Shown here piece by piece: positions 38,343 through 48,918 of a stretch of 64,000 bases of DNA. Location: contig NZ_JARXRM010000043.1 of NCBI RefSeq assembly GCF_029887875.1, positions 31,570 to 95,569 of the forward strand, written 5' to 3'. This DNA is from Luteimonas endophytica. Lineage in GTDB: Bacteria; Pseudomonadota; Gammaproteobacteria; Xanthomonadales; Xanthomonadaceae. Made by a program: the position numbers and the translations under genes. The notes under the pieces are model-generated. The model had not been told where the DNA came from. It searched no databases and saw nothing but the letters and a program-made list of their open reading frames with translations. Each line of letters begins with the position of its first letter. Position 1 is the first letter of the stretch.

Positions 38343-40940
38343 ATGGCCCTCCAAGACTCACCGGAACACCGCTGGATCGTCCTGAAGTTCGGTGGCACCA
38401 GCGTGTCGCAGCGCAGCCGCTGGGACACCATCGGCAGGCTCGCCAAGGCCCGCGCGGAGCAGCATGAGGCGCGCGTGCTGGTGGTGGTCTCGGCCCTCGC
38501 CGGCGTGACCAACGCGCTGCAGGCGATCGCGGACGGCGGCGAGGATCTCCCGCAACGGCTCGAGGCCCTGCTGCGGCGGCACTGCGACTTCGCCGCGGAA
38601 CTGGGCCTCGAGCCGGACGCGGTGCTGAGCGAGCGCTCGGCGGCGCTTCGCGCGCTGGGCACGGATCCGCGCGCTGCGACGCGGCCGCTGGACTGGCAGG
38701 CCGAAGTGCTCGCCCAGGGGGAGCTGCTGTCCTCCACCCTCGGCGCCGCCTACCTGGGCGGCGAGGGCCTCGATTTCGGCTGGTGCGATGCGCGCGACTG
38801 GCTCGATGCGGTGGAGCTGCCGAACCAGAGCGACTGGTCGCGGCGCCTGTCGGCCAGCTGCCGGCGCGAGGCCGACGACGCCTGGCGCGCGCGCTTCGCC
38901 GAGCAGGGGCCGCGGCTGCTGCTCACCCAGGGCTTCATCGCCCGGCACGGCGATGGCGCCACCGCGGTGCTCGGCCGCGGCGGTTCGGACACCTCGGCCG
39001 CCCTGTTCGGCGCGCTGCTGCGCGCGCGGCGCGTGGAGATCTGGACCGACGTGCCCGGCATGTTCAGCGCCAACCCGCGCGAGGTGCCGGACGCCCGCCT
39101 GCTCACCCGCCTCGACTACGCCGAGGCCCAGGAGATCGCCACCACCGGCGCCAAGGTGCTGCACCCGCGCGCGCTCGGCCCGTGCCGCGACGCCGGCGTA
39201 CCGCTGGCGATCCTCGATACCGCGCGGCCCGACCTGCCCGGCACCAGCATCGACGCCAGTGCGGCGGCGGTGCCCGGGGTCAAGGCGATCAGCCGCCGCA
39301 ACGGCATCGTGCTGGTGTCGATGGAAACCGTGGGCATGTGGCAGCAGGTCGGCTTCCTGGCCGAGGTGTTCGACCGTTTCCGCGCACACGGCCTGTCGGT
39401 CGACCTGATCGGTTCGTCCGAGACCAACATCACCGTCTCCCTCGACCCCAGCGACAACCTGGTCAGCACCGACGTGCTCGCGCGCCTGTCCGACGACCTG
39501 GCGCGGTTCTGCCGGGTGAAGGTGATCGCGCCGTGCGCGGCGGTCACCCTGGTCGGCTGCGGCATGCGCTCGCTGCTGCACAGGCTCTCGGACATCTGGG
39601 CCGCGTTCGGTCGCGAGCGGGTGCACCTGATCTCGCAGTCCTCCAACGATCTCAACCTCACCTTCGTCATCGACGAGGCCGACGCCGAGGGCCTGCTGCC
39701 GCAGCTGCACGCGCTGCTGATCGCCAGCGGCGCGATGCCGGTGCGCAACGCCGACGTGTTCGGGCCGCGCTGGCGCGAGATCGCGGGCGCGGTGCGGCCG
39801 CGGGAGACGCCGTGGTGGCGCGGGGAGCGGGCGCGGCTGCTCGCGCTGGCCGCCCCGGACGCGCCCCGCTACGTCTACCACCTGGACACGGTGCGCGCCC
39901 GCGCCCGGGCGCTGGCGGCGATCGCGCCCGTCGACCGTCGCTTCTACGCGATCAAGGCCAACTCGCATCCGGCGATCCTGCGCACCCTGGTGGAGGAGGG
40001 CTTCGGCCTGGAATGCGTCTCGCTGGCCGAGCTGCACCGGGTGTTCGAGACGGTCGAGGGCCTGCAGGCGGGCCAGGTGCTCTTCACCCCGAGCTTCGCG
40101 CCGCGCGCCGAGTACGAGGCGGCGCTCGCGCTCGGCGTGACCGTCACCCTGGACAACGTCGAGGCCCTGCAGCGCTGGCCGGAGGTCTTCCGCGGCCGCG
40201 CGCTGTGGCTGCGTGTCGATCTCGGCCGGGGCGAAGGACACCACGAGAAGGTGCGCACCGGCGGCCTGGCCTCCAAGTTCGGGCTGCCGGTGTCGCGCAT
40301 CGAGGAGTTCCTCGCCGCCGCCCGGACCCTGGAAGTGACTATCACCGGGTTGCACGCGCACCTTGGCAGCGGCGTCGAGACCGCCCAGCACTGGCGCTCG
40401 GTCTGCGACGAACTGGGCGGCATCGCCGAGCGGATCGGCAGCGTCGAGACGATCGACATCGGCGGCGGGCTGCCGATCCCGTACCAGGAGGACGACGAGC
40501 CGTTCGACCTCGACGCCTGGAGCGCCGGCCTGGCCGAGGTGAAGGCGGCCTATCCCGCCTACCGGCTGGCGATCGAGCCGGGCCGCTACCTCGTCGCCGA
40601 GGCCGGGGTGCTGCTCATGACGGCCACCCAGGTGGTGGAGAAGGGCGGGATCCGCCGGGTCGGCGCCGACGCCGGCATGAACGCGCTGATGCGCCCGGCG
40701 CTGTACGAGGCCTACCACGGCATCCACAACCTCAGCCGCCTGGAAGAGTCCGCCGATACCCCGTTCGACGTGGTCGGGCCCATCTGCGAGTCCGGCGACG
40801 TGTTCGGCAAACAGCGCCGCCTGCCGGGTGCGACCGCAGAGGGCGATGTGCTGCTGGTGGCGGATGCGGGCGCTTACGGGTTCGTCATGGCCAACCGCTA
40901 CAACCTGCGCGCGCTTCCGCACGAGCAGGTGCTGGCATGA
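38343..40940 (+). CDS. lysA: Bifunctional aspartate kinase / diaminopimelate decarboxylase
   Basis: An 865-residue fusion catalysing the first and last steps of lysine biosynthesis. The N-terminal aspartate kinase shows VLKFGGTSVS near 12-21, GRGGSDTSAA and TTGAKVLHP, followed by ACT-type regulatory segments (about 325-460). The C-terminal decarboxylase is a PLP enzyme with the cofactor lysine K538 in YAIKANSHP, HLGSGVET, EPGRYLVAEAG, CESGDVF and GAYGFVMANRYN. This fusion is a marker of xanthomonads and a few relatives. Its stop overlaps the murL start (ATGA), so lysine/DAP metabolism is physically coupled to peptidoglycan precursor genes. A possible TACAAT -10 lies at 38288. Confidence 0.95.
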   Translation: MALQDSPEHRWIVLKFGGTSVSQRSRWDTIGRLAKARAEQHEARVLVVVSALAGVTNALQAIADGGEDLPQRLEALLRRHCDFAAELGLEPDAVLSERSAALRALGTDPRAATRPLDWQAEVLAQGELLSSTLGAAYLGGEGLDFGWCDARDWLDAVELPNQSDWSRRLSASCRREADDAWRARFAEQGPRLLLTQGFIARHGDGATAVLGRGGSDTSAALFGALLRARRVEIWTDVPGMFSANPREVPDARLLTRLDYAEAQEIATTGAKVLHPRALGPCRDAGVPLAILDTARPDLPGTSIDASAAAVPGVKAISRRNGIVLVSMETVGMWQQVGFLAEVFDRFRAHGLSVDLIGSSETNITVSLDPSDNLVSTDVLARLSDDLARFCRVKVIAPCAAVTLVGCGMRSLLHRLSDIWAAFGRERVHLISQSSNDLNLTFVIDEADAEGLLPQLHALLIASGAMPVRNADVFGPRWREIAGAVRPRETPWWRGERARLLALAAPDAPRYVYHLDTVRARARALAAIAPVDRRFYAIKANSHPAILRTLVEEGFGLECVSLAELHRVFETVEGLQAGQVLFTPSFAPRAEYEAALALGVTVTLDNVEALQRWPEVFRGRALWLRVDLGRGEGHHEKVRTGGLASKFGLPVSRIEEFLAAARTLEVTITGLHAHLGSGVETAQHWRSVCDELGGIAERIGSVETIDIGGGLPIPYQEDDEPFDLDAWSAGLAEVKAAYPAYRLAIEPGRYLVAEAGVLLMTATQVVEKGGIRRVGADAGMNALMRPALYEAYHGIHNLSRLEESADTPFDVVGPICESGDVFGKQRRLPGATAEGDVLLVADAGAYGFVMANRYNLRALPHEQVLA

Positions 40941-42343
40941 GCGGCTGGCGTTTCGATCGCGACGCGATCCGGACGTTCCGCTTCGTGCACTGCGGTTTCG
41001 ATGCGCGAACCGGCGTGGCGCGGCTGGCCTATGCCTTCGACGACGGCCCGGAGATGATCGAGACGGTCACCGTGCCGGGCGCCCCGTTCGCGCTCGACGA
41101 TGCGCGCGCCGCCGCGGCGATGCGGGTGTTGCGGCTGCTGCACCTCATCGCCGGGGTGAGCTACTACAAGGCGGCGGTGCCGGGCGAGATCCGCATCGAG
41201 GGCGACGCGATCGGCGCCGACACCGCGGCGCTGCTGGAGGACATCTACGTCAACGGCCTGGGCGAGTTCGCCTACCGCAACGGGCTGGACCTGCACGGGC
41301 GGATCCGGTTTCCGGCCCGTGACGATGGCGCTCCCGTGGCGGAGTTCGAGGCCGGGGTCGGCACTGCCGCCGGCCCGGGCGCGCACGCGCTGGTCGCCAT
41401 CGGCGGCGGCAAGGACTCGCTGGTGTCGATCGAGGCGCTGCGCGCCGCCGGGGTCGCGCAGACCGTCAGCTGGATCGGCGGTTCCCAGCTGATCCGGGCC
41501 TGCGCCGAGCGCACCGGCCTGCCGACGCTCAACATCGGTCGCCAGCTGGCGGCGGAACTGTTCGAGTTCAACCGCCAGGGCGCCTGGAACGGCCACATCC
41601 CGGTGACCGCGATCAACTCGGCGATCTTGGCCTTCGCCGCGGTGCTGGTCGGCGCCGACCAGGTGGTGTTCTCGAACGAGCGCTCCGCCAGCTACGGCAG
41701 CCTGATCGAGGGCACCGGCGAGGTGAACCACCAGTGGTCGAAGGGCTGGGCGTTCGAGCGCGGGTTCGGCGCCTGGCTGCAGCGCCACGCCGCCGGCGAC
41801 ACGGGGGCGGGGCGGATTAGCGCGCTGCACTATTACTCGCTGCTGCGCCCGTTCTCGGAACTCGCGGTGGCGCGGCAGTTCGCCCGGAGCGACCGCTACG
41901 ACGCGCACTTCTCCAGCTGCAACCGCAACTTCCACCTGCTCGGCGAGCGGCCGGTGAACCGCTGGTGCGGGATCTGCCCGAAGTGCCATTTCGTGTTCCT
42001 GGCGCTGGCGCCGTTCATGCCCAAGCCGCGGCTGGTGGCGATCTTCGGCCGCAACCTGCTCGACGACGCCGCGCAGATCCCCGGCTACGACGCGCTGCTC
42101 GAGTATCGCGACCACAAGCCCTTCGAGTGCGTCGGCGAGGGCCGCGAATCGCGCGCAGCGATGGCGGCGCTGGCGCAACGCCCGGAATGGCGCGAAGACG
42201 CGGTGGTGCGGCGCTTCGCGCGCGACATCGCCCCGCAGCTCAACCCGGCGGACCTGGCGCTGGAGCCGCTGCTGGGTATCGACGGCGAGCACCGCATTCC
42301 GGCGCCGCTGTGGGAACGGCTGCATGCGCATTTCGGAGCTTGA
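40937..42343 (+). CDS. murL: UDP-N-acetylmuramoyl-L-alanyl-L-glutamate epimerase MurL
   Basis: A 468-residue enzyme that inverts the terminal L-glutamate of UDP-MurNAc-L-Ala-L-Glu to D-glutamate using ATP and Mg2+, as described for Xanthomonas oryzae. It substitutes for glutamate racemase in D-Glu supply. An ATP-binding PP-loop-like motif [10 protein letters not shown] lies at about 155-164. Conserved RSASYGS, HFSSCNR and [11 protein letters not shown] segments follow; the last has cysteine spacing that could bind a metal. The ATG overlaps the preceding stop codon, and the 3' end overlaps murD2 by 20 bases, as expected for a pair acting in sequence. Confidence 0.92.
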   Translation: MSGWRFDRDAIRTFRFVHCGFDARTGVARLAYAFDDGPEMIETVTVPGAPFALDDARAAAAMRVLRLLHLIAGVSYYKAAVPGEIRIEGDAIGADTAALLEDIYVNGLGEFAYRNGLDLHGRIRFPARDDGAPVAEFEAGVGTAAGPGAHALVAIGGGKDSLVSIEALRAAGVAQTVSWIGGSQLIRACAERTGLPTLNIGRQLAAELFEFNRQGAWNGHIPVTAINSAILAFAAVLVGADQVVFSNERSASYGSLIEGTGEVNHQWSKGWAFERGFGAWLQRHAAGDTGAGRISALHYYSLLRPFSELAVARQFARSDRYDAHFSSCNRNFHLLGERPVNRWCGICPKCHFVFLALAPFMPKPRLVAIFGRNLLDDAAQIPGYDALLEYRDHKPFECVGEGRESRAAMAALAQRPEWREDAVVRRFARDIAPQLNPADLALEPLLGIDGEHRIPAPLWERLHAHFGA

Positions 42344-43745
42344 TGGCCTGCGCGTCGCGCTGTGGGGCTGGGGCCGCGAAGGCCAGGCGGCGTGGCGCGC
42401 GCTGCGGGATCGGGAATCGCAAACCGGCGGTCGGCATCCGGGGCGCGCCGTACCGCCGATGTCGCTCACGCTGTTCTGCCAACCCGGCGAGGCGGAGCAG
42501 GTGCGGGCGCTCGGCGACGCGAACCTGGCCGTGGAGACGCAGGCCACCGCGGCACGGCTCTCGGCGTTCGACGTGGTGATCAAGTCCCCGGGGATCAGCC
42601 CGTATTCGGCCGAAGCCGAGGTGGCCGCCGCGCGCGGCACGAGGTTCATCGGCGGCACCGCGCTCTGGTTCGCCGAACGGCCCGACGCGCGCACCCTCTG
42701 CGTGACCGGCACCAAGGGCAAGAGCACCACCAGCGCGCTGGCCGCGCACCTGCTTCGCGCCGCCGGCGTACGCACGGCGCTGGCGGGGAACATCGGGCTG
42801 CCGCTGTTGGAATTGCTCGGGGCCGAGGCCGAGGCCTGGGTGATCGAACTGTCGAGCTACCAGACCCGCGACGTGGCCGCGGCGGGCGTGTCGCCGCACG
42901 TGGCCGTGGTCACCAACGTCCACCCCGAGCATCTCGACTGGCACGGCAGCGAGACGCGCTACGTCGAGGACAAGCTCGCGCTGCTCACCCAGGCGCGGCC
43001 GCGGATCGCGGTGCTGGACGCGCTCGATCCAAGGCTGGCGGCGCTGGAACTGCCGCACAGCGAACTGCGCTGGTTCAACCGCGACGACGGCTGGCACCTG
43101 CGCGGCACGTGGCTGCACCGTGGCGACACCGCCGTCATCGACACTGCCGCGCTGCCGCTGCCGGGGGCGCACAACCGTCGCAATCTCTGCGCCGCGCTGG
43201 CTGCGATCGAGGCCATCGGCGTCGATGCCGCGCCGCTGGCGGCGCACGCGGCCGGGTTCGTTCCGCTGCCGCACCGGCTGCAGACGCTCGGCGAACGCAG
43301 CGGCCTGGTCTGGGTGAACGACTCGATCAGCACCACGCCGCAGGCGGCGCTCGCCGCTCTCGACGCCTGCGCCGGGTCACGGGTGGCCATCCTGGTCGGC
43401 GGGCACGACCGCGGCCTGGACTGGGCCGCGTTCGCCATCCGCATGCGCACCGCGCCTCCGCGCGCGGTGGTCACGATGGGCGCCAACGGGCCGCGCATCC
43501 ACGCGGCGCTGGCCGGTATCGCCGCCGGTGGCGGATTCGCGCTGCGCGCCGCGGAGGACCTGCCGGCCGCCGTGGCCGCCGCGCGCGCCGCGCTGGGGGA
43601 GGCGGGAGGCGTGGTGCTGTTGTCGCCAGGGGCGCCGAGCTTCGGCCCGTACCGCGACTACACCGAGCGCGGGCGCCACTTCGCGACGCTGGCCGGGTTC
43701 GACCCGGAGCGGATCACGGCGATCCCGGGGCTGGGCATCGCCTGA
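42324..43745 (+). CDS. murD2: UDP-N-acetylmuramoyl-L-alanine--L-glutamate ligase MurD2
   Basis: A 473-residue Mur ligase that adds L-glutamate, not D-glutamate, to UDP-MurNAc-L-Ala; MurL then epimerises the product. The ATP loop GTKGKSTT is at 129-136. [49 protein letters not shown] and the closing [19 protein letters not shown] are Mur ligase landmarks. Residues about 29-46 ([14 protein letters not shown]) interrupt the N-terminal domain and are encoded by DNA that includes a repeat-like unit at 42405-42422. The gene overlaps murL by 20 bases. Confidence 0.92.
   Translation: MRISELDGLRVALWGWGREGQAAWRALRDRESQTGGRHPGRAVPPMSLTLFCQPGEAEQVRALGDANLAVETQATAARLSAFDVVIKSPGISPYSAEAEVAAARGTRFIGGTALWFAERPDARTLCVTGTKGKSTTSALAAHLLRAAGVRTALAGNIGLPLLELLGAEAEAWVIELSSYQTRDVAAAGVSPHVAVVTNVHPEHLDWHGSETRYVEDKLALLTQARPRIAVLDALDPRLAALELPHSELRWFNRDDGWHLRGTWLHRGDTAVIDTAALPLPGAHNRRNLCAALAAIEAIGVDAAPLAAHAAGFVPLPHRLQTLGERSGLVWVNDSISTTPQAALAALDACAGSRVAILVGGHDRGLDWAAFAIRMRTAPPRAVVTMGANGPRIHAALAGIAAGGGFALRAAEDLPAAVAAARAALGEAGGVVLLSPGAPSFGPYRDYTERGRHFATLAGFDPERITAIPGLGIA
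42405..42422. repeat. Repeat-like unit inside murD2
   Basis: CGGGATCGGGAATCGCAA resembles the GGGGATTNGNGATTCGC units of the elements at 9505 and 19366. It sits within the N-terminal domain of murD2, where the protein carries extra residues relative to what I expect of the family. Confidence 0.4.
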
Positions 43746-43866
43746 GCCGCGTCCGCCGGCGTCGGCGCGGGGCCATCTCCGTGCGCACCGCGGCACATCT
43801 CCCGCATCCCGCCCGGTCCGCGGTGGCGCTAGTCTTGCGATTCCATTCTTAGCGAGGGCCCGTCCC

Positions 43867-44679
43867 ATGATCCGATTCGAGTCGGCGGCGCTGCTGCTGC
43901 TGTTGTCGGCCGCCACCGCTGCCCGGGCGGCGCCGAGGAGCGAGCCGGTCGAGTGGGAGCTCGACGGCCGCACCTTCAGCGGCGTGGTGGTGTACGACGA
44001 CGCCGGCGATCCGGGCCCGCGCCCGGGCGTGCTGATGGTGCCGAACTGGATGGGGGTGGGCGAACATGCGCTCTCGCGGGCGCGCGCCCTGGCCGGCGAC
44101 GGCCGCGTGGTGCTGGTGGCCGATGTCTACGGCAAGGGGGTGCGCCCCGGAAGCCGCGACGAGGCCCGGCAGCAGGTCATGCAGGTGTATTCGGACGGCG
44201 GCGCGACCCTGCGCAGGCGCGTCGCGGCGGCGGTGGAGGCGCTGGCGCGCCAGGCGGACCGGGTGCCGGTGGATCCCGGCAGGATCGCGGCGATCGGGTT
44301 CTGCTTCGGAGGTTCGGCGGTGCTCGAGCTGGCGCGGTCCGGTACCGATGTGGCCGGCGTCGTCAGCGTCCACGGCGGCCTCGAGACCCACCTGCCGACC
44401 GAGGGCAACCGGATCACGGCCCCGGTGCTGGTGCTCAACGGCGCCGAGGACGCCTCGGTCTCCGACGCGCACATCGCCGCGTTCGGACAGGAGATGGACG
44501 CCGCCGGCGCCGATTGGCAGTTCGTCGATTTCGGCGGTGCGCGGCACTGTTTCAGCCAGGAGGAGGACGCCGGCGCGGACCCGCAGGACAATTGCCGCTA
44601 CGACGCGCGCGCCGCCAGGCGCGCCTTCGTGATGATCGATGCGTTCTTCGAGGAGATCTTCGAAGCGGGACCGCGCTGA
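43867..44679 (+). CDS. Dienelactone hydrolase family protein, exported
   Basis: A 270-residue alpha/beta hydrolase. Residues 1-22 look like a signal peptide (LLLLLSAATAARA). The nucleophile is the cysteine of GFCFGG (about 143-148). The acid is probably the Asp of NGAEDASVSD and the base the His of ARHCFSQ. These match dienelactone hydrolases, though the family covers many substrates. A periplasmic location is predicted from the signal sequence. It is not clearly linked to its neighbours. Confidence 0.88.
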   Translation: MIRFESAALLLLLSAATAARAAPRSEPVEWELDGRTFSGVVVYDDAGDPGPRPGVLMVPNWMGVGEHALSRARALAGDGRVVLVADVYGKGVRPGSRDEARQQVMQVYSDGGATLRRRVAAAVEALARQADRVPVDPGRIAAIGFCFGGSAVLELARSGTDVAGVVSVHGGLETHLPTEGNRITAPVLVLNGAEDASVSDAHIAAFGQEMDAAGADWQFVDFGGARHCFSQEEDAGADPQDNCRYDARAARRAFVMIDAFFEEIFEAGPR

Positions 44680-44714
44680 CCGCGCCAGCTCGGTGCGTCG
44701 CGCGGCCGATGCCG

Positions 44715-45710
44715 TCAGCTGCGGCGCTCGACCGCGTGGCGGGCGAGCCCGCGCAGCGCGGCGACCGCGGCGTTGTCCGGCAGGCGGGCGAGGGCCGCGA
44801 CCGCGGCGGCGGCGAATTCGCGTGCCCGCGCCCGGCTGTAGTCCAGGCTGCCGCTGGCATGGATCGCCGCCATCACCTCGCCCATCGCGTCGGCATCGCC
44901 CTGTTCGACGATGCCGCGCAGCCGATCGCGGGTGGAAGCGCCGGCCTGGGCCATCGCGTGGATCAGCGGCAGCGTCGCCTTGCCTTCGGCCAGGTCGTCG
45001 CCGAGGTTCTTGCCCAGTTCGCCGGCATCCGCGCTGTAGTCGAGCACGTCGTCGGCGATCTGGAACGCGTAGCCCAGCTGCAGGCCGTAGTCGTGCAGCG
45101 CCTGCTGGATCTGCGCACCGGCCCCGGAGGCCAGCGCCCCCAGCCGGGTGCCGGCGGCGAACAGGACCGCGGTCTTGCGTTCTATCACCCCCAGGTAGGC
45201 GGCCTCGTCGACGTCGGGATTGCGTACGTGCAGCAGTTGCAGCACTTCGCCCTCGGCGATGCGGTTGGTGGTGTCGGCGAGGACCCGCATCACCTCCATG
45301 CAGTCCAGTTCGACCATCAGCTGGAAGCTGCGCGAGTAGAGGAAGTCGCCCACCAGCACGCTCGCGGCATTGCCCCAGATGGCGTTGGCGGTCCTGCGGC
45401 CGCGGCGCAGGTCCGACTCGTCGACCACGTCGTCGTGGAGCAGGGTGGAGGTGTGGATGAATTCGACGATCGCGGCCAGCTGGTGGTGCTCCGGCCCGGC
45501 ACCGCCGCAGGCACGCCCGGCCAGCGCCACCAGCATCGGCCGCAGCCGCTTGCCGCCGGCCGTGACGATGTGCTCGGCGACCTGGTTGATCAGGACCACA
45601 TCGGAGGCCAGGCGGCGGCGGACGAGGGCGTCGATCGCGGCCATGTCCGGGGCGGCGAGGGCCTGGATGGCCGGCAGGTCGGGGATCGTCGCTGGCAGGG
45701 CCTGGTCCAT
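44715..45710 (-). CDS. ispB: Polyprenyl (octaprenyl-type) diphosphate synthase
   Basis: A 331-residue trans-prenyltransferase that builds the quinone side chain from farnesyl diphosphate and isopentenyl diphosphate. The first Asp-rich motif DDVVD is at 93-97 (LLHDDVVDESDLRRG) and the second is IADDVLDYS; GGKRLRPML near 52-60 binds the isopentenyl substrate. Small residues before the first motif (TSTL) agree with a long-chain product. Exact chain length cannot be read. It is divergent from ssb, with a TATAAT -10 at 45737-45742 on its side. Confidence 0.93.
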   Translation of the reverse strand: MDQALPATIPDLPAIQALAAPDMAAIDALVRRRLASDVVLINQVAEHIVTAGGKRLRPMLVALAGRACGGAGPEHHQLAAIVEFIHTSTLLHDDVVDESDLRRGRRTANAIWGNAASVLVGDFLYSRSFQLMVELDCMEVMRVLADTTNRIAEGEVLQLLHVRNPDVDEAAYLGVIERKTAVLFAAGTRLGALASGAGAQIQQALHDYGLQLGYAFQIADDVLDYSADAGELGKNLGDDLAEGKATLPLIHAMAQAGASTRDRLRGIVEQGDADAMGEVMAAIHASGSLDYSRARAREFAAAAVAALARLPDNAAVAALRGLARHAVERRS

Positions 45711-45736
45711 CGGGTCGTCGTGGCTTGGGAACCGGG

Positions 45737-45742
45737 ATTATA
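45737..45742 (-). promoter_or_regulatory. -10 box of ispB
   Basis: A perfect TATAAT on the minus strand, 27 bases upstream of the ispB ATG. No convincing -35 is seen at 17 bases. Confidence 0.45.
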
Positions 45743-45804
45743 CGGGCCGCGTGGACGCCCCGACCCGGCGGTACGGCTTCCCCCGACGCCGCGGCGCGGC
45801 GGGA

Positions 45805-45833
45805 ACCGACGGCGGGGCGCCGGAAGCTATAAT
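45805..45833 (+). promoter_or_regulatory. ssb promoter
   Basis: TATAAT at 45828-45833, with a weak CCGACG at about 45806-45811 as a possible -35. The leader to the ssb ATG would be about 40 bases. Confidence 0.5.
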
Positions 45834-45880
45834 CCAATGATCCCCTGCCGCTTCCGGCAAGCAATCCCAAGGAATCCTTC

Positions 45881-46354
45881 ATGGCCCGTGGCATCAACAA
45901 GGCGATCCTGGTCGGCAATCTCGGCAACGACCCGGAAACCAAATACACCCAGGGCGGCATGGCCATCACCAAGATCAGCCTCGCCACCACCAGCGTGCGC
46001 AAGGACCGCGACGGCAATCCGCAGGAGAACACCCAGTGGCACCGGGTCACCTTCTTCGGCAAGCTCGGCGAGATCGCGGCCGAGTACCTGCGCAAGGGCT
46101 CGCAGGTCTACGTCGAGGGCGAGATCCGCTACGACAAGTACACCGGCCAGGACGGGGTGGAGAAGTACTTCACCGAGATCGTCGCCAACGAGATGCAGAT
46201 GCTCGGTGGCCGGGGGGAGGGCGGTGGCGGAGGCGGTGGCGACAGGCCGTCGCGCCCGCAGCGCCAGGAGTCGGCCGCGCCGCGCCGGCAGCCTTCCTCG
46301 CAGTCGTCGCCGCCCCCGGCGGACGACTTCTCGGACGACGACATTCCGTTCTGA
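45881..46354 (+). CDS. ssb: Single-stranded DNA-binding protein
   Basis: A 157-residue SSB. The OB-fold occupies about 1-110 ([19 protein letters not shown], then [12 protein letters not shown] and [29 protein letters not shown] in parts). A Gly/Arg/Gln-rich linker follows, and the acidic tip DFSDDDIPF recruits partner proteins in replication and repair. AAGGAA precedes the ATG. Length and tip match E. coli SSB with a shorter linker. rmlB begins 38 bases later and may partly share transcription. Confidence 0.97.
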   Translation: MARGINKAILVGNLGNDPETKYTQGGMAITKISLATTSVRKDRDGNPQENTQWHRVTFFGKLGEIAAEYLRKGSQVYVEGEIRYDKYTGQDGVEKYFTEIVANEMQMLGGRGEGGGGGGGDRPSRPQRQESAAPRRQPSSQSSPPPADDFSDDDIPF

Positions 46355-46391
46355 CGGACTCTAGCGGCCTGCTGCGCGAAGCGGACTCAAG

Positions 46392-47447
46392 ATGCCCACC
46401 TGGCTGGTCACCGGCGGTGCCGGGTTCATCGGGGGCAACCTCGTGCTGGGGGCGGTCGCCTCCGGCGTGCGCGTGGTCAATCTCGACGCACTCACCTATG
46501 CCGGCAACCTTGACACGCTGGCTGCCGTCGATGCCCATCCGGGTCACGTATTCGTCCGTGGCGACATCGCCGACCACGCGCTGGTGGCCCGGTTGCTCGC
46601 GGAGTATCGACCCGACGCGGTGATCCACCTGGCCGCCGAAAGCCACGTCGACCGCTCCATCGACGGCCCGGCGGCCTTCGTGCAGACCAATGTCGTGGGA
46701 ACCCTGCGATTGCTGGAGGCGGTTCGCGACCACTGGCAGGGGCTGGAAACGGCGGAGCGGGAGGCCTTCCGCTTCCTGCACGTCTCCACCGACGAAGTGT
46801 ACGGTTCGCTCGGCGACACCGGCCGGTTCACCGAGGCCACGCCGTACTCACCCAACTCCCCCTACGCGGCATCCAAGGCCGCGTCCGACCACCTGGTCCG
46901 AGCGTTCCACCACACCTACGGGCTGCCCACGCTCACCACGAACTGCTCCAACAACTACGGTCCGTACCAGTTTCCCGAGAAGCTGATTCCGCTGATGATC
47001 GGCAGGGCCCTGGCGGCGCAATCCCTGCCCGTCTACGGAGACGGGCGCAACGTTCGCGACTGGCTGTACGTCGAGGACCATTGCGCTGCGATCCGCCGGG
47101 TGCTGGAGCGGGGCGCAGTAGGCGAGGTCTACAACGTGGGCGGCGACGCGGAGCGCGAGAACATCGAGGTGGTGGGGTCCGTCTGCGACCTGCTCGACCA
47201 GCGCCGCCCGCTGGACGGGGGCCGCAGCCACCGGGATCTGATCGTCTTCGTCGGCGATCGTCCCGGTCATGACCGGCGCTATGCCATCGACGCATCCAGG
47301 CTCAGGGACGAACTCGGATGGCGTGCCGCGGTGACCTTCGAACAGGGCCTCGCGCGCACGGTCGACTGGTACCTTGGCCATCAGGCCTGGATCCACCGGG
47401 TCCTCGACGGCAGCTATCGCATGGAGCGGATCGGGAGCCCGGCATGA
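46392..47447 (+). CDS. rmlB: dTDP-glucose 4,6-dehydratase
   Basis: A 351-residue short-chain dehydrogenase/reductase-type enzyme, second step of dTDP-L-rhamnose synthesis. The NAD motif GGAGFIGGN is at about 7-15. The catalytic set is visible as HVSTDEVYG and [12 protein letters not shown] (YxxxK), with [15 protein letters not shown] and [18 protein letters not shown] downstream. Its stop overlaps the rmlA start (ATGA). dTDP-rhamnose feeds lipopolysaccharide and other surface glycans. Confidence 0.97.
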   Translation: MPTWLVTGGAGFIGGNLVLGAVASGVRVVNLDALTYAGNLDTLAAVDAHPGHVFVRGDIADHALVARLLAEYRPDAVIHLAAESHVDRSIDGPAAFVQTNVVGTLRLLEAVRDHWQGLETAEREAFRFLHVSTDEVYGSLGDTGRFTEATPYSPNSPYAASKAASDHLVRAFHHTYGLPTLTTNCSNNYGPYQFPEKLIPLMIGRALAAQSLPVYGDGRNVRDWLYVEDHCAAIRRVLERGAVGEVYNVGGDAERENIEVVGSVCDLLDQRRPLDGGRSHRDLIVFVGDRPGHDRRYAIDASRLRDELGWRAAVTFEQGLARTVDWYLGHQAWIHRVLDGSYRMERIGSPA

Positions 47448-48331
47448 CCCGAAGGCGCGGCATCATTCTGGCCGGTGGCGCTGGCACGCGCCTGTATCCG
47501 ATGACCACCTCGATCAGCAAACAGCTGCTGCCGGTCTACGACAAGCCGATGATCTACTATCCGCTCGGCGTGTTGATGCTGGCCGGCATCCGCGAGGTGC
47601 TGGTCATCAATGCACCGCACGAGCAGGCCCTGTTCAAGGCACTGCTGGGCGATGGCTCGCAGTGGGGCATGCAGATCGAATACGCACTGCAGCCGAATCC
47701 GGACGGGCTGGCGCAGGCCTATCTGATCGGGCGCGAGTTCCTCGCCGGGCGCCCGAGCTGCCTGGTGCTCGGGGACAACGTCTTCCACGGTCCCGGCCTG
47801 ACCGCGCTGCTGCGCCGGGCGGACGAGCGAGGGGCCGGCGCTTCGCTGTTCGGCTACTGGGTCAGCGATCCGGAGCGCTACGGCGTCGCCGAATTCGATG
47901 GCGAGGGGCGCGTCATCGGACTCGAAGAGAAGCCTGCAGCGCCGCGATCGAACTATGCGGTGACGGGGCTGTACTTCTACGACGAACGCGCCAGCGATTT
48001 CGCCGCGACGCTCCAGCCATCCGCGCGCGGGGAACTAGAGATTACCGATCTGAGCCGCTGCTACCTGGAAGAAGGCTCGCTGCACCTGGAGAAACTGGGG
48101 CGCGGCTACGCGTGGCTGGACACCGGTACGCCCCGTTCCCTGCTGGAGGCGGCGAACTACATCGGAACCATCGAGGCACGCCAGGGCCTGCGCGTGTGCG
48201 CGCCCGAGGAGATCGCCTGGCGCAACGGCTGGATCGGGACGGAGCAGCTGCGCGCCCTGGCGGTACCGCTCGCGAAGAGTGGCTACGGCGCGTATCTGCT
48301 GGAGCTGGCCGAACGCGGACCGGTTTCGTGA
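47444..48331 (+). CDS. rmlA: Glucose-1-phosphate thymidylyltransferase
   Basis: A 295-residue nucleotidyltransferase making dTDP-glucose from dTTP and glucose 1-phosphate. The signature [16 protein letters not shown] lies at 6-21, then [17 protein letters not shown] and VLGDNVFHG with the metal-binding Asp; [20 protein letters not shown] follows. It overlaps rmlB by four bases and rmlC by four bases (GTGA). Confidence 0.97.
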   Translation: MTRRRGIILAGGAGTRLYPMTTSISKQLLPVYDKPMIYYPLGVLMLAGIREVLVINAPHEQALFKALLGDGSQWGMQIEYALQPNPDGLAQAYLIGREFLAGRPSCLVLGDNVFHGPGLTALLRRADERGAGASLFGYWVSDPERYGVAEFDGEGRVIGLEEKPAAPRSNYAVTGLYFYDERASDFAATLQPSARGELEITDLSRCYLEEGSLHLEKLGRGYAWLDTGTPRSLLEAANYIGTIEARQGLRVCAPEEIAWRNGWIGTEQLRALAVPLAKSGYGAYLLELAERGPVS

Positions 48332-48918
48332 AACTGGTCGAGACGGGATTGCCGGGATGCTTGGTCATCGAGCCCAGGGTGTTCGAGGACGCGCGCGGCA
48401 GTTTCCACGAGGCTTTCAACCTCGACGCACTGGCGGCGCAAGGTCTGGGACTTGCGTTCGTCCAGGGCAACGTCTCGACCTCGAGCGAAGGCGTGCTGCG
48501 GGGCCTGCATTACCAATGGCCCGGAGCGCAGGGCAAGTACGTCTCGGTGCTGCAGGGCGAAGCGTGGGACGTGGCGGTCGACATCCGCCGAGGTTCGCCC
48601 ACGTTCGGGCGCTGGACCGCGGTGCTGCTGAGCGCGGGCAACCGGCGGCAGTTCTGGATCCCGGAAGGGTTCGCGCATGGCTTCGTGGCACTCGCCGAGC
48701 ACGTGGTGTTCACCTATCTGTGCACGTCCCCGTACGACGCCGAAGCCGACGCCGCGATCCGCTGGGACGACCCGGACCTGGCGATCGACTGGCCGGTCGC
48801 CGCGCCGCGACTGTCCGAGAAGGACGCTCGCGCGCCGCTGCTGGCCGAGATCGCAGAAGACCGCCTGCCGCGCTACGACGCGGCGGGCGCGCGAGCGCTG
48901 ACGGGCGAGCCTGGGTGA
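48328..48918 (+). CDS. rmlC: dTDP-4-dehydrorhamnose 3,5-epimerase
   Basis: A 196-residue cupin that epimerises C3 and C5 of dTDP-4-keto-6-deoxyglucose. RGSFHEAFN near 24-32, GVLRGLHYQ with the catalytic His, [18 protein letters not shown] and [12 protein letters not shown] are typical. The start is GTG at 48328, overlapping the rmlA stop; no ATG fits the family N-terminus. The tail of about 15 residues is variable. Confidence 0.96.
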   Translation: MKLVETGLPGCLVIEPRVFEDARGSFHEAFNLDALAAQGLGLAFVQGNVSTSSEGVLRGLHYQWPGAQGKYVSVLQGEAWDVAVDIRRGSPTFGRWTAVLLSAGNRRQFWIPEGFAHGFVALAEHVVFTYLCTSPYDAEADAAIRWDDPDLAIDWPVAAPRLSEKDARAPLLAEIAEDRLPRYDAAGARALTGEPG

